From Pseudomonas sp. GCEP-101 (lineage in GTDB: Bacteria > Pseudomonadota > Gammaproteobacteria > Pseudomonadales > Pseudomonadaceae): DNA of 64,000 bases. Below the pieces are notes generated by a model that did no database searches, was not told the origin of the DNA, and saw only the letters and a list, made by a program, of their open reading frames with translations. Location: NCBI RefSeq assembly GCF_025133575.1, contig NZ_CP104011.1, positions 5,402,965 to 5,466,964 on the forward strand, given 5' to 3'. Shown here piece by piece: positions 34,016-43,210 of the stretch (the stretch's first letter is position 1; every line of letters starts with the position of its first letter). Both the position numbers and the translations under genes were made by a program.

Positions 34016-37000
34016 TCAATCCGTCGCCAAGGGTGGCGGGTCGGTCGAGGCCATCAGGAAAACCTCCGCCGGCAGCTTGAAGTTACGCAACTGCAGCACA
34101 GCCAGCGGGCCGCGTCCCAGCTCGGTTTGCAAGTGCCAGGTCAGCGGCAGGTGATCCCTTGTGGTGAGCACCAGCTCAAATCGCGTATCGCTATCGTCCA
34201 GCGGCGTGACCGTGGCCTGCTCCAGGAGACGGAACAGCCCCCACACCCCGGAATAGTCGCCAAACAGCCACGCCCCACCCCTGAGGCTGGTCCAGCTCAG
34301 CGAGGCACCCGGGTGATCGGTGCCGCCCGGCCAGGTGAACTGGTGCCAGCTCTCCATCTGGTTGAAGTACTCAAGGGTCACACCATCGAGCACCAGGTTG
34401 GTCTGCACCACCTTGCGCACCGGTTTGGCCTGCAAGGCAAACGACAGACCCATGCCACCGTCGGTGTAGAGAATGTCCGCCAGTTCGCTGAGCTGGTTCA
34501 CCGCAGCCAGGAACTCGGGGTTGAAGCGCAACCCCTGGGCGTGAGTGCTGTCCGGCAGCCAGCGGTTGCCTTGCTTGCGCAACACACCGCCCAGCTCACG
34601 GGTGAGGAATTGCTCGATGCGCCCACTGTCGGCACGGATCATCTGCCCGAGCATCGGCAGCGACGCATCGCTGTCGGTGGCCGAGAATGGATAACGGCCA
34701 TCGAAGGCACGATCCCAGTTATCGACGATTGCAAACTGCCAGAGGTGATTAAGACTTGCCGCCGAAGGCTGCAGCACGGATTCCCAGGCGCGGTTCAACG
34801 GCTCGACGAACAGGCTTTGGCCGAAACCGCTCCAGGCTGATCCCAGGCTGGCAGCAATCAGCGCGCCGTAGTCCAGGGTGCCGGTCACCTCGTCGCTGCG
34901 GCCCTGGAACACCGTCTGCGCCAATGCCTGCGTCATCGCCTGCGGGTCACTGGCGTTGGTGATCTGTTGCAACTTCAGCCGCACCCGGCTGACGCGCGTA
35001 AGGAAGGTTTGCAGGCTCAGCGCGTCGACACCGTTGGCGCCACTGGCGGCCGGTACTTTACCCATCAGCGCCAGCAAGGGCTCGAAGGTATCGCTGAGTG
35101 GTCCTCGCGGCTCGTTGCTGCGCTGGTCGATGGCGGGCTTCGCCTCCTGGTGCAACAGGTCCTGCGCGGTCTTGATCAGCGAATCGGTCAGCGCTTCGCC
35201 CTTGACCTCGGTCTGCCCTTGATAGGCCAGCGTATTCATCAGCGCGATCAGCGGCGACTGACGCACGTCGCCCATCAGGGTCAACTGATCGATCACGTCC
35301 GCCAGGTTCTGCGCGCGGCGCCAGCGAATGCTGTTGAGAAAGCGCAGCCAGGCATCACCGAAGTTCTGGAAATAGCGCGCGGTCAGGCGAGCCTCCAGCA
35401 CCTCTGGTGTCAGTTCGCTGGCCACGTTTGTCTGCTGGTCGCTGAGCACCCAGTCGATTTCCTCGCGGCGAGTCTTGGCGATGCTTTTGATCGCCTCGCG
35501 CACGTGGCCCTCCCAGGCCTGGCGGGTATACACGCCGGGCACGCTCTGCGGGGTGTCGAAGAGCGCCGACGGATCGGTCTCACCGACCATCTCTGAGAGC
35601 CCCATCGCGGCGTAGTGATTGTCCGCCTCTTCGATCAGCCGGTTATACAGGGCCGTCTCGCCATTACGCCGCCCCAGTTGACCCAGCAGCAGCTGCCGGG
35701 TCTGGTTGACTAACGCCATGTTGACGTCGATGCGCCATTGCGGATGCGCCGCCAGATTGTGCGCATAGAAGCCCCACAAGCCCGGCGCCAATCCCTGCCA
35801 GAGCCCCGGGGAGACCTCAAGTGGCACTGGCTCGTTCTGCACCAGCGCGCGGGTCAGGAAGGTGGCGTCTACCTTCTCCGGACGGGCCATCATCAAGTAG
35901 GCCTTGAGCTGCTCATAGGCCTTGCCGGCCCGCTCCGCACGTTCAGGGCTTTCCGGTGGCAGAGCCACCAGCTCGCCGAGTTGCGCGCGCAGGCTGGTTG
36001 CCGCCGGGTCACGCAGCAAAGCGTTGTTGGCCTGGGCATAGCGTGGCCAGAGTGATGCCAGCAAAGCGTCGTTCTGGCTCAGGCCCACACGCTGATACCA
36101 CGGCACACCGTGCACCCGCTGGTACTCCAGCCGTCCCAGCTCGCGGGTCAGCTCGTTCAGCGCGATGAGTTGCGCACCCCGGTCGCCCGGCTGGCTCACC
36201 ATCGCCAGCGTCGCTTGCACCGTGGCGATCTGCGCGCGGTTGCTGGCGAACGACAGCAGCAACGCGAGGAGGCACAGGCCGGCCAGGCCAAGCACGGCGG
36301 CATAGGTGCCACGCAGCCAGGTCCAGCCCAGGGTACGACCTCGTCCCTGCTCATCGTGGCGGATGGACTCCCACGCTGGCGGCGGCCACCAGTTCTTGCC
36401 CTGAGCCTCTGCGACGGGTTCCTGCGGGGCCGCGAACAGCAGGCCGCGCAAGGGCACACCGCGGGCGAAGCTGGGCATCAAGAGAGCCAACGCATCACGC
36501 CACTGATGAATGCCGTGGGCTTGCAGGTCTCGCGACAGGCGCAGCAGGAAATCCTGCGCGCGGTTCCCGGCCATCTGCTCCAGGCCACGCTCGCGCAGCG
36601 GCGTGACCAGTGCACGTAAAGACTGCTCGATCTGCCCCGCCGACGCCCCACGCGCCAACAAGCAGCCCACCGCCTGGCGCCCGAGCGCTTCCTGCGGCCA
36701 GCCAAGCGGGGCCACTTGCCACAGGTACAGCGGCGTCTGCCAGCGCAGCGTTTGCGCCAGGGTGCGCAGACGGCCCACCCCGTGGCCAAGGCATTCGTCG
36801 CGCTGTTCTGCGGTCAGTGCCCACACCACGCCATCCAGTGGCTGCCGTCCGCAAAGCTTGCGCAGGTTCGTCGGCCAGTCGCATTGCCACTCGCCTTGCA
36901 GGCTACCGCCCCACAGCAACAGCGTGCCCTGCCCCTCCAGCCAGCGCTGTTCTTCCCCCAAGCCAGGAGCGGTGGCGGTGATCTCGTCCGGCTCACCCAC

Positions 37001-37378
37001 CACCAGCAGCACCCGCACGTGGCGGCGCCAGAAGTAACCGTAGTTGTCCCGCAAATGCCGGCGCACCTCCGCCCATGCCGGTTGCGCGTCCGGCTTGTTC
37101 GATCGGGCAACCGACGGCACCACGGGAACGTCCTGCACCAATCGGCGCACACCCTTTTGCACCAGTAGCCACGCCAGCGCGAACACGCTGAACAGCACCA
37201 CCCAGCTCACCAGTGCCAACTTCAGGTAGTCCTCCAGTACGGCGCGGTCGAGCGGGCGCGCGCCGCTCCACAACCACCAGGCTACCGCGCCGCCGAGCAC
37301 CAGCAACGCCACCAGTGCCGCCATCAACAAAAGCGTGCTCCAGGCAAACGCTTTCGGGGTTTCAGCTCGTTGTTTCAT
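34016..37378 (-). CDS. IcmF/TssM-like type VI secretion protein without a Walker A motif
   Basis: A 1120-residue inner-membrane protein. Two helices near the N-terminus (about 14-36 and 53-72), a third near residue 365 (GTYAAVLGLAGLCLLALLL) and a large periplasmic C-terminal part follow the IcmF/TssM plan. The cytoplasmic loop reads VRVLLVVGEPDEITATAPG where canonical TssM has a G-x4-GKT/S nucleotide site, so ATP/GTP binding seems lost. TssM normally forms the trans-envelope complex with TssJ and TssL; neither is encoded here. Its start overlaps the upstream 377-residue membrane-protein gene by 17 bp, implying coupled synthesis and perhaps a shared complex. It may be an adaptor for this VgrG/Tle1 cargo or a remnant of a second apparatus. 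Confidence 0.85.
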   Translation of the reverse strand: MKQRAETPKAFAWSTLLLMAALVALLVLGGAVAWWLWSGARPLDRAVLEDYLKLALVSWVVLFSVFALAWLLVQKGVRRLVQDVPVVPSVARSNKPDAQPAWAEVRRHLRDNYGYFWRRHVRVLLVVGEPDEITATAPGLGEEQRWLEGQGTLLLWGGSLQGEWQCDWPTNLRKLCGRQPLDGVVWALTAEQRDECLGHGVGRLRTLAQTLRWQTPLYLWQVAPLGWPQEALGRQAVGCLLARGASAGQIEQSLRALVTPLRERGLEQMAGNRAQDFLLRLSRDLQAHGIHQWRDALALLMPSFARGVPLRGLLFAAPQEPVAEAQGKNWWPPPAWESIRHDEQGRGRTLGWTWLRGTYAAVLGLAGLCLLALLLSFASNRAQIATVQATLAMVSQPGDRGAQLIALNELTRELGRLEYQRVHGVPWYQRVGLSQNDALLASLWPRYAQANNALLRDPAATSLRAQLGELVALPPESPERAERAGKAYEQLKAYLMMARPEKVDATFLTRALVQNEPVPLEVSPGLWQGLAPGLWGFYAHNLAAHPQWRIDVNMALVNQTRQLLLGQLGRRNGETALYNRLIEEADNHYAAMGLSEMVGETDPSALFDTPQSVPGVYTRQAWEGHVREAIKSIAKTRREEIDWVLSDQQTNVASELTPEVLEARLTARYFQNFGDAWLRFLNSIRWRRAQNLADVIDQLTLMGDVRQSPLIALMNTLAYQGQTEVKGEALTDSLIKTAQDLLHQEAKPAIDQRSNEPRGPLSDTFEPLLALMGKVPAASGANGVDALSLQTFLTRVSRVRLKLQQITNASDPQAMTQALAQTVFQGRSDEVTGTLDYGALIAASLGSAWSGFGQSLFVEPLNRAWESVLQPSAASLNHLWQFAIVDNWDRAFDGRYPFSATDSDASLPMLGQMIRADSGRIEQFLTRELGGVLRKQGNRWLPDSTHAQGLRFNPEFLAAVNQLSELADILYTDGGMGLSFALQAKPVRKVVQTNLVLDGVTLEYFNQMESWHQFTWPGGTDHPGASLSWTSLRGGAWLFGDYSGVWGLFRLLEQATVTPLDDSDTRFELVLTTRDHLPLTWHLQTELGRGPLAVLQLRNFKLPAEVFLMASTDPPPLATD

Positions 37379-38495
37379 CAGCGCTCACGATTCCCATCGC
37401 CAAGTCATGCTGCGGGTCCCTGGCCAGCCAGGCGCAGGGCTTCCCGTGTTGCCGTGCGAAACAGGCGGCCAGCGTCTGCGTCACCATGGCCTGCAAGCCT
37501 TGCAGCTCACCAAAGTGCGCATCCTGCCGATGGTGTGGGAGGTTCCACTCAAGGCCCTCCAGTGCCAGCTCCTCGGGCGGCGAAAAGCTCACGCAGGCTT
37601 CCGGCGCCTCCTCCAGGCCGCTTTGCCGTTGCGCCCGCCGCGCTACCGCCGCCGGCTCTTCGGCCCCGGCGCTGAGCCATTCCCCGCGGGCAAAGCGCAC
37701 ATCCCCCGATGTGCCCAGCAACCACAGCACCGCCGCCTCACCCGCGGGCAGCGCGGCACCCGCGGTAGCCACCGTGGACTGGCAACCGGCGCAGAGCACG
37801 CGGGCGTCCTCGGCAGCGCCGTGCAGGCAATCGATAATCGCCGTGATGCTGGCCAGCCCCTGCCAGGGTTCCGGCTGCGCCGGCAACTGCACGTCGGGGA
37901 AGTCCAGCGCCAGTTGCCCGGCAAAGGCCTCCCAGGCGCTGGGCGAGCCTTGCCAGTAACAGCGCAGGGGCTGCATCACCACCTCCTCCGGCTGTTGCTG
38001 GCGCCAGGCCTGCACCAGCAACTGCGCCAGTTGCCGTTCGCGCTCGGCGGCCTCGCCGCCGAACACCTGCAGCAGGCGCAAGGCTGCACCTGCGCCCTCC
38101 TGACTGGGTACGGGCGGCGCCTCCTTGCCGGCCAATACCCGCCGCCATTGCGCGAAGCTGCTACCCATGGGGCCGATCAGCACGGCCTCGATCAGCGCCA
38201 CCGGCTGACGATGCCACGTCCACCAACGCTGCTGCTGCCGCTCGACCTCCTCGCGGTATGCCTGGGCCAAGTGCTGGTTCAACCGGTAATACAGCGTGCG
38301 CGCTAGCAACAGCAGCATCCAGACCAGCAACAGGCAGGCACCGAGCAGCGCCGCCAGGCGTGGCTCGATGAATGGCCGCAGCATCACCCCGCCACCGCCC
38401 ACCAGGGCCATCAGCACCGCGCCCGCGATCCACCAGCGCGTATAGAGCGGCGCGCGGGCCAGCGGGAAGGGCCGGAACTGCGGCTCGGGCCTCAT
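37362..38495 (-). CDS. T6SS-island membrane protein of unknown function
   Basis: A 377-residue protein with two adjacent N-terminal membrane helices (WWIAGAVLMALVGGGGVMLR and LAALLGACLLLVWMLLLLAR) and a cytoplasmic C-terminal domain of about 300 residues with no recognised motif. The ATGA overlap with the PAAR stop fixes the start at 38495. It overlaps the IcmF-like gene by 17 bp, so the two proteins are probably partners. The twin-helix topology with a soluble domain superficially recalls TssL-like partners of TssM, but no DotU signature is visible; that comparison is inference. Confidence 0.78.
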   Translation of the reverse strand: MRPEPQFRPFPLARAPLYTRWWIAGAVLMALVGGGGVMLRPFIEPRLAALLGACLLLVWMLLLLARTLYYRLNQHLAQAYREEVERQQQRWWTWHRQPVALIEAVLIGPMGSSFAQWRRVLAGKEAPPVPSQEGAGAALRLLQVFGGEAAERERQLAQLLVQAWRQQQPEEVVMQPLRCYWQGSPSAWEAFAGQLALDFPDVQLPAQPEPWQGLASITAIIDCLHGAAEDARVLCAGCQSTVATAGAALPAGEAAVLWLLGTSGDVRFARGEWLSAGAEEPAAVARRAQRQSGLEEAPEACVSFSPPEELALEGLEWNLPHHRQDAHFGELQGLQAMVTQTLAACFARQHGKPCAWLARDPQHDLAMGIVSADETTS

Positions 38496-38746
38496 GGGTC
38501 TACCAGGAAGTCCGGCGTGGAACTCAACAGCGCGCAGCCACAGGCGCAGCGGTGCCCCTCCAGCGCCACAGGGCGGTCGTTGACCCAGGCCTGGCTGCCT
38601 TCGGCGATGCGCGTCATACCGTGCTGATTGCAGCGCACCGCATCGCCCTGGCAGGCAATGGGCAGGCCCAGGCAATCGTAGTGCCCTTCCAGCACCTGGC
38701 CGCCGTGGGGACGCAGGGTGTCGCCCTGGCGAATCACCGGCTTCAT
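38492..38746 (-). CDS. PAAR-domain spike-tip protein
   Basis: An 84-residue PAAR protein (MKPVIRQGDTLRPHGGQVLE, CLGLPIACQGDAVRCNQHG, TRIAEGSQAWV). PAAR proteins cap the VgrG trimer with a zinc-stabilised cone and help load cargo. It has only the PAAR cone and no fused effector. It overlaps the preceding DUF3304 gene and the following membrane-protein gene by 4 bp each, so it is firmly embedded in the operon. Confidence 0.92.
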   Translation of the reverse strand: MKPVIRQGDTLRPHGGQVLEGHYDCLGLPIACQGDAVRCNQHGMTRIAEGSQAWVNDRPVALEGHRCACGCALLSSTPDFLVDP

Positions 38747-39282
38747 CGCCTGGCCCCCTGCACACTGCCGCTGGCCGGACAGGACTTCGGCTCAGGCAGC
38801 TTCAGCGGCAGCTTGATCGGGTACTGCGGCGTGCCGTAGGGGTAGCAGGAGGTAGTCACCTGTACCTGGTCGCAGGGGAGGAAGTGCACGCTGAGGCCGC
38901 AGACTTTTTGCCCCGTGTAGTCGGGAATAGGGACCACTTGGCTGTGTTGGCGTGTTTGTGCTTCCATCTTTTCCTGCCACGCAAGGTACTTTTCCCAATT
39001 TGCAAAACCAGGAAATCCTTTCGTACCGGCGACACCGGTTTCCCAATCAATCCGCACCGTCAACCCCGGCGTCCATTGCTTAGGCGGTGCGTAGCAACAA
39101 GCCCCCCCCCCGCCCTGGTAGGCGCCGATGATGTCCACCGCCGAGCGGCCATCCACGCTGAAATGGTTGATTGCCCAATGGGTGTGGTTGACCCCGTAGA
39201 TGGTGCTGGTGGCCTGGGCCGCCGGGGTCAGCAGCAGGCCGAGGGCGGCGCGCCGAAGGTGGCGCCGAACGAGCATCCGCAT
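38743..39282 (-). CDS. DUF3304 protein, candidate Tle1 immunity protein (second copy)
   Basis: A 179-residue exported protein: a short basic signal (MRMLVRRHLRRAALGLLL, cleavage near PAAQA), then a mature domain starting TSTIYGVNHTHWAINHFSVD with CC and several further Cys. It is a clear paralogue of the DUF3304 gene at 41878. DUF3304 proteins sit next to Tle1-family lipases as periplasmic immunity (Tli1-like). The start at 39282 is supported by AGGAG. It lies 31 bp after the lipase stop, so the toxin gene is bracketed by two copies. The C-terminus is longer than the other copy by a few residues. Confidence 0.87.
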   Translation of the reverse strand: MRMLVRRHLRRAALGLLLTPAAQATSTIYGVNHTHWAINHFSVDGRSAVDIIGAYQGGGGACCYAPPKQWTPGLTVRIDWETGVAGTKGFPGFANWEKYLAWQEKMEAQTRQHSQVVPIPDYTGQKVCGLSVHFLPCDQVQVTTSCYPYGTPQYPIKLPLKLPEPKSCPASGSVQGARR

Positions 39283-39313
39283 CAGGGAACTCCTTGCAGG
39301 AAAAGTAGCCACT

Positions 39314-41890
39314 TCACACCAGGGCATCGCGCACCTCCCCCAGCGTCGACTCGTAGGCCGGCCAACGCGCGGCAATGGCCTGCTGCGCCTGGGCGACGCG
39401 CATGGCGGTAATGGCCGTGCGCTGCTGCTTGGCCAGGGCGCCAAGCTGGCTGGTGGGCGCCTGCAGGGCGGCGGCGTCGGGCAGCATGGGCACCGGCAGG
39501 CCGGTGGCCTTGTCGAGGATGGAGATCTTGTCGGCCATCCACTTCGGGTCGACCTTGTTCAGCAGGCTCAGAGCGTCCAGCTTGTCCTTCAGGCTCTTCT
39601 GGCTGACGACGTAGATCACCCCACCCACGATCGCCGAGGCGCCGACGATGCCGCCGGCGATGCTGAGCAGGGAGAGCTTCTTGTTCTGCGCATCGCCGAA
39701 ATACACCATGCGCTCGCGGAAGTAGCCGTTCCACGGTTCGCGCTGGCCGTCCAGGGCGGTGTAGAGGAACCAGGCGCGGGAGTCGTGCACCTGGTTGTCG
39801 AACAGCGCGCGCACCTGGCCGGTGAGCAGATGCTCGTTCTGGCTTTCATCCACCGGGCCACGGTCTTTTTCGTTCTGGTGGTTGACCCGCCCCGGCGGCG
39901 GCGGGAACAGCTCCTTGACGCGCTGGCGGCCCAGCTCCTTCATGCGCAGGTATTCGGCCAGCTCGTCGTCGCTGTTGATCAGGTAGAACATCTCTAACGG
40001 CACGCTATTGACCACCATTTCATAGGTGCCGGTGGGGGTACGGCGGGTGCCTCGATAGTCCTCGCCGAACTCCTTGGCGCCTTCGCGTAGCTGGGTCTTG
40101 CCCATGTCCGGGTCGAAGTCCTTGGGGCCGGGTTCCAGCGGCTGGCTCGGGCGATCGGGGTCCTTCTCGTTATCCAGTTGCTCGCGGCGGCGCGCCTCGA
40201 CCTCCTTCTGCTTCTCCTTGCGGCGAGCCTTGGCCTGCCGTTTCTCCAGCTCGCCACTTTCAGTGTCGGTGGCCATTTCGTAGAACGGCTTGCCCTCCAT
40301 GGACATGAAGGCATAGCGGTCGATGCGCCAGGCGGTGATCCAGCCCATCTGGTCCTGCAAGGCGCGCTCCAGGCTGGTCGATGCGACAGTCGGCGTATAG
40401 TGATCGGCCAGCGCTGGCGGTAGCGGCTGGGGCTCGGCGTGCAGGCCAAGGGTGAGTTGGCGCCAGGCGTTGAAGCGGTCGATGAGTTCCGGAGACACGC
40501 GAAACTCTCGAACTGCCTGAGGCTCCATCTCCCGCCATTGATCGCTGCGCAGTTTAGCTGGCAACACATCCTTCGGCACCTTCAAGGGAGCACCTCGGGC
40601 AAACGCATCAGCGTACATGCTGTGTAATGCGATCTGCGACAATAGCAGGCTATCCCCTTTGCTATTTCCCTCGCTGTATCCCTTCCCTTGATCTTGCGGC
40701 GGATAACCCCCGCCCTGGTCCGAGTGCACGCCCGGATGCAGCACTTCCACCGCACAGGACGGGTACTCACCATTGGTGCGGCGGATCGAATCCAGCGGGA
40801 AGCACAGGCGCTGCTCGTGGGCGGCGACGATGTGCAGGCAGCGCTTGATCCAGCCGCCGTACATGGCCTCGCTGGGCAACTCCTGGTTGCCGCTGGCCCA
40901 GCCCATATGGCCCTCGGCAATCGGCACCAGGTGCACCACGCCCACCGAGGCCACGGTGTCCAGCAGGCCGAGGTATTCCACGCTCAGCGGCAGCTTCTGC
41001 TCACCGAGCATCAGGCAGTGCTCGGCGGGCCGCTCCTTGCCGGCCTCGTCCTTGCCGGGGTGGTGCAACAGCTTGGACAGCCAATAGACAAACGCCCGCG
41101 CCGCCGCCGCGCCGCGGGAGAAGCCATAGACGTAGAGCTTGATGCCCAGCAGCCGCGAGGCGCTGTTGCCGGTGCTGGTCAGCGCGGCGAGCAGCGGCTT
41201 GGCCAGCTCGGGCTTGTTCAGCTCGGCCTGGAAGACACGCCGGCGCTGGCCTTCGCCGCCGAAACCCAAGGCGAGGTAGTTCGTGGTCATTCCCCTTACA
41301 AGGTCCCTGGTTGCCGGCGCATCCAGGCTGGGCAGGCCGACCATGCGGCGCAGGGCATCGATGATCATCAGCAGGCCCCAGTTAATGCGTTCCTCGCCAT
41401 AGCGGGCCAGGGCCAGGCCCGGGGTGCTGTAGTCCAGGTCGCCGATTTCCGGGAAGGGCGTGCCGACACCGGGCATGTAGTACTTGCAGTACTGGTCGTG
41501 GCCTATGCCGCTGGCATCGGTGAGGCCCTGGGCCTTGCTGGCGGCATGGGCGGTACCGCCGGCATAGCCGGCGCCGATGCTGGCGCGGAACAGCCGGGCG
41601 ATGTTAGTAGGGTGCGGAATAGCCGACAGGTACAGGTCGTTGTTCAGGTTGTTGCCGGTGCCATCGAAGAACAGGCTGATATGCATGGTCTTGCTGCACG
41701 GGGGCGGCACGGGCTTGCCGGCAGCCACAGCCAGGGCGTCGTGGTAGTCGCGCTCCCAGTTGCGCTGGCGCTCGAGGTTATCCAGCACCTGGCGCGGGTT
41801 GCGGGGAAGGAAGCCAGCCACCGGAAACTGCGGCGGATAGTAAAACGGCTTGACGGGCGGCGGCGCCTTCTCTGGCTTCACTTCGGACAT
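39314..41890 (-). CDS. tle1: Tle1-like (DUF2235) type VI phospholipase effector
   Basis: An 858-residue alpha/beta-hydrolase effector. The DUF2235 domain (about 60-480) begins KTMHISLFFDGTGNNLNND and carries a complete triad: nucleophile Ser 258 in YVYGFSRGAAA (GxSxG), Asp 311 in LGLLDTVASVG and His 389 in PGVHSDQGGGYP. Members are phospholipases delivered to the target periplasm. A charged coiled stretch follows at about 535-575 and a hydrophobic segment near 740-762 (LLSIAGGIVGASAIVGGVIY). The start overlaps the upstream DUF3304 gene by 13 bp. Flanking DUF3304 genes, DUF4123 adaptor, VgrG and PAAR all support a secreted antibacterial lipase. Confidence 0.93.
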   Translation of the reverse strand: MSEVKPEKAPPPVKPFYYPPQFPVAGFLPRNPRQVLDNLERQRNWERDYHDALAVAAGKPVPPPCSKTMHISLFFDGTGNNLNNDLYLSAIPHPTNIARLFRASIGAGYAGGTAHAASKAQGLTDASGIGHDQYCKYYMPGVGTPFPEIGDLDYSTPGLALARYGEERINWGLLMIIDALRRMVGLPSLDAPATRDLVRGMTTNYLALGFGGEGQRRRVFQAELNKPELAKPLLAALTSTGNSASRLLGIKLYVYGFSRGAAAARAFVYWLSKLLHHPGKDEAGKERPAEHCLMLGEQKLPLSVEYLGLLDTVASVGVVHLVPIAEGHMGWASGNQELPSEAMYGGWIKRCLHIVAAHEQRLCFPLDSIRRTNGEYPSCAVEVLHPGVHSDQGGGYPPQDQGKGYSEGNSKGDSLLLSQIALHSMYADAFARGAPLKVPKDVLPAKLRSDQWREMEPQAVREFRVSPELIDRFNAWRQLTLGLHAEPQPLPPALADHYTPTVASTSLERALQDQMGWITAWRIDRYAFMSMEGKPFYEMATDTESGELEKRQAKARRKEKQKEVEARRREQLDNEKDPDRPSQPLEPGPKDFDPDMGKTQLREGAKEFGEDYRGTRRTPTGTYEMVVNSVPLEMFYLINSDDELAEYLRMKELGRQRVKELFPPPPGRVNHQNEKDRGPVDESQNEHLLTGQVRALFDNQVHDSRAWFLYTALDGQREPWNGYFRERMVYFGDAQNKKLSLLSIAGGIVGASAIVGGVIYVVSQKSLKDKLDALSLLNKVDPKWMADKISILDKATGLPVPMLPDAAALQAPTSQLGALAKQQRTAITAMRVAQAQQAIAARWPAYESTLGEVRDALV

Positions 41891-42402
41891 GACTTGGGCT
41901 CCGGCAATTGCAGCGGGGTTTTGATCGGGTACTGCGGGGTGCCGTAGGGGTAGCAGGAGGTGGTTACCTGCACCTGGTCGCAGGGCAGGAAGTGCACGCT
42001 GATGCCGCAGACTTTTTGGCCGGTGTAGTCAGGAACAGCGACTAATTTGCTGTGCTGACGCTTTTGGGCCTCGATATTTCGCTCCCATGCTTCGTACTTA
42101 GCTTCATCAGCAAAGCCTGGGAAGCCTTCAGAACTACCTACTCCCGTCTCCCAATCCACCCGCACCGTCATCCCCGGTGTCCATTGCTTGGGCGGCGCAT
42201 AACAGCAGCCGCCACCCCCGCCCTGATAGGGGCCGATGATGTCGATGGCCGAACGTCCATCGACGCTGAAATGGTTGATCGCCCAGTGGGTGTGGTTGAT
42301 GCCATAGATGGTGCTGGTGGCCTGGGCGGGCGGCACCAGCAGGCTGGCGAGCAGGCCGCCGAGCACGGCGACGAATGAGGTAGGCGGAATCAGCTCAGGC
42401 AT
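41878..42402 (-). CDS. DUF3304 protein, candidate Tle1 immunity protein (first copy)
   Basis: A 174-residue exported protein with a signal ending LASLLVPPAQA and a mature start TSTIYGINHTHWAINHFSVD, nearly the same as the copy at 38743. It has conserved Cys pairs (GCCYAPPKQW, FLPCDQVQVTTSCYPYG), suggesting disulfides in the periplasm. It precedes and overlaps the lipase gene, ensuring immunity is made with toxin. I chose ATG 42402, which overlaps the DUF4123 stop by 8 bp and has GGAAG upstream; ATG 42411 is a second option. Confidence 0.87.
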   Translation of the reverse strand: MPELIPPTSFVAVLGGLLASLLVPPAQATSTIYGINHTHWAINHFSVDGRSAIDIIGPYQGGGGGCCYAPPKQWTPGMTVRVDWETGVGSSEGFPGFADEAKYEAWERNIEAQKRQHSKLVAVPDYTGQKVCGISVHFLPCDQVQVTTSCYPYGTPQYPIKTPLQLPEPKSCPK

Positions 42403-43210
42403 GGCTTCCATTTCCTTGCGTACTGGCGGTAGGCAATAAGGGAGTGGCAAAGGGCAGCTTTGCGCGGGCGAAGGCTTCGCGCTGGCTATCGACAATCACG
42501 CCCGCCTCGGTGGCGGCGAGCAGCGCGGCGTAGCAGGCATTGAAGCTCTGCTCGGCCAAGGCGCCGGCGGGCAGGTCATCCTTCAGCGTGTCGAGCAAGC
42601 GGCCGGCTTCGCTGGCGCAGCCGAGGGTTTCGCGCTGGGCATCGCTGAGTTCGAGCCGCTGGAAGTCGGCGGCGCCCTCTTCCTCCTCGCCCAGGCCGGG
42701 CAGGTGCTGGGGCTGGCCGTCGCGGTCGAGCCAGCTCCAGAACACCGCTGGGCGCAGCAGTTCGCGTTGCTGCTCGGGCTGCAGCACCTGGCTGAAGAGC
42801 ACCGGGAACACGCGCGGATCGTAGTAGCGCAGCAGGCCGAGCTGGCCGCCGTTGCAGGCCTCCAGGCAGCGGCCGAGGTAACTGGCGAGCACGTCGAAGG
42901 GCCAGGTGCAGGCCAGCACGAGCAGTTGCGCATTGCCGGCGCACTCCTGCAGCAAGCCGTGCAACCACTGGCGGTGGATGGGCTGCTGGAGGTCGATACG
43001 AACCAACAGCGGGGCGAGGTCTTCGGCACCCTCCTCCGGCAGGCCGCTGAACAGCGACTGGCAGGCCAGGGCCGGCTCCACGCTGCGGGTGCTGGCCAGC
43101 AGCGGCCGCCCCCCGGCCTGGTCCACGATGAGGTCAAGCCAGGTGATGGGCACGTCGGCGCAGCCGGCTTCGAGCAGGGTGAGCCACTGGGCAATGTTGG
43201 GCTGGCTCAT
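42395..43210 (-). CDS. DUF4123 adaptor/chaperone (Tap-type)
   Basis: A 271-residue soluble DUF4123 protein (opening MSQPNIAQWLTLLEAGCADV; core LLVRIDLQQPIHRQWLHGLL and LGLLRYYDPRVFPVLFSQVL, the R-Y-Y-D-P-R element typical of the family). DUF4123 proteins (Tap/TEC) load cognate effectors on VgrG and are not themselves secreted. It overlaps the vgrG stop by 4 bp and sits just before the immunity/effector genes, so its client is most likely the Tle1-like lipase. Confidence 0.92.
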   Translation of the reverse strand: MSQPNIAQWLTLLEAGCADVPITWLDLIVDQAGGRPLLASTRSVEPALACQSLFSGLPEEGAEDLAPLLVRIDLQQPIHRQWLHGLLQECAGNAQLLVLACTWPFDVLASYLGRCLEACNGGQLGLLRYYDPRVFPVLFSQVLQPEQQRELLRPAVFWSWLDRDGQPQHLPGLGEEEEGAADFQRLELSDAQRETLGCASEAGRLLDTLKDDLPAGALAEQSFNACYAALLAATEAGVIVDSQREAFARAKLPFATPLLPTASTQGNGSHA

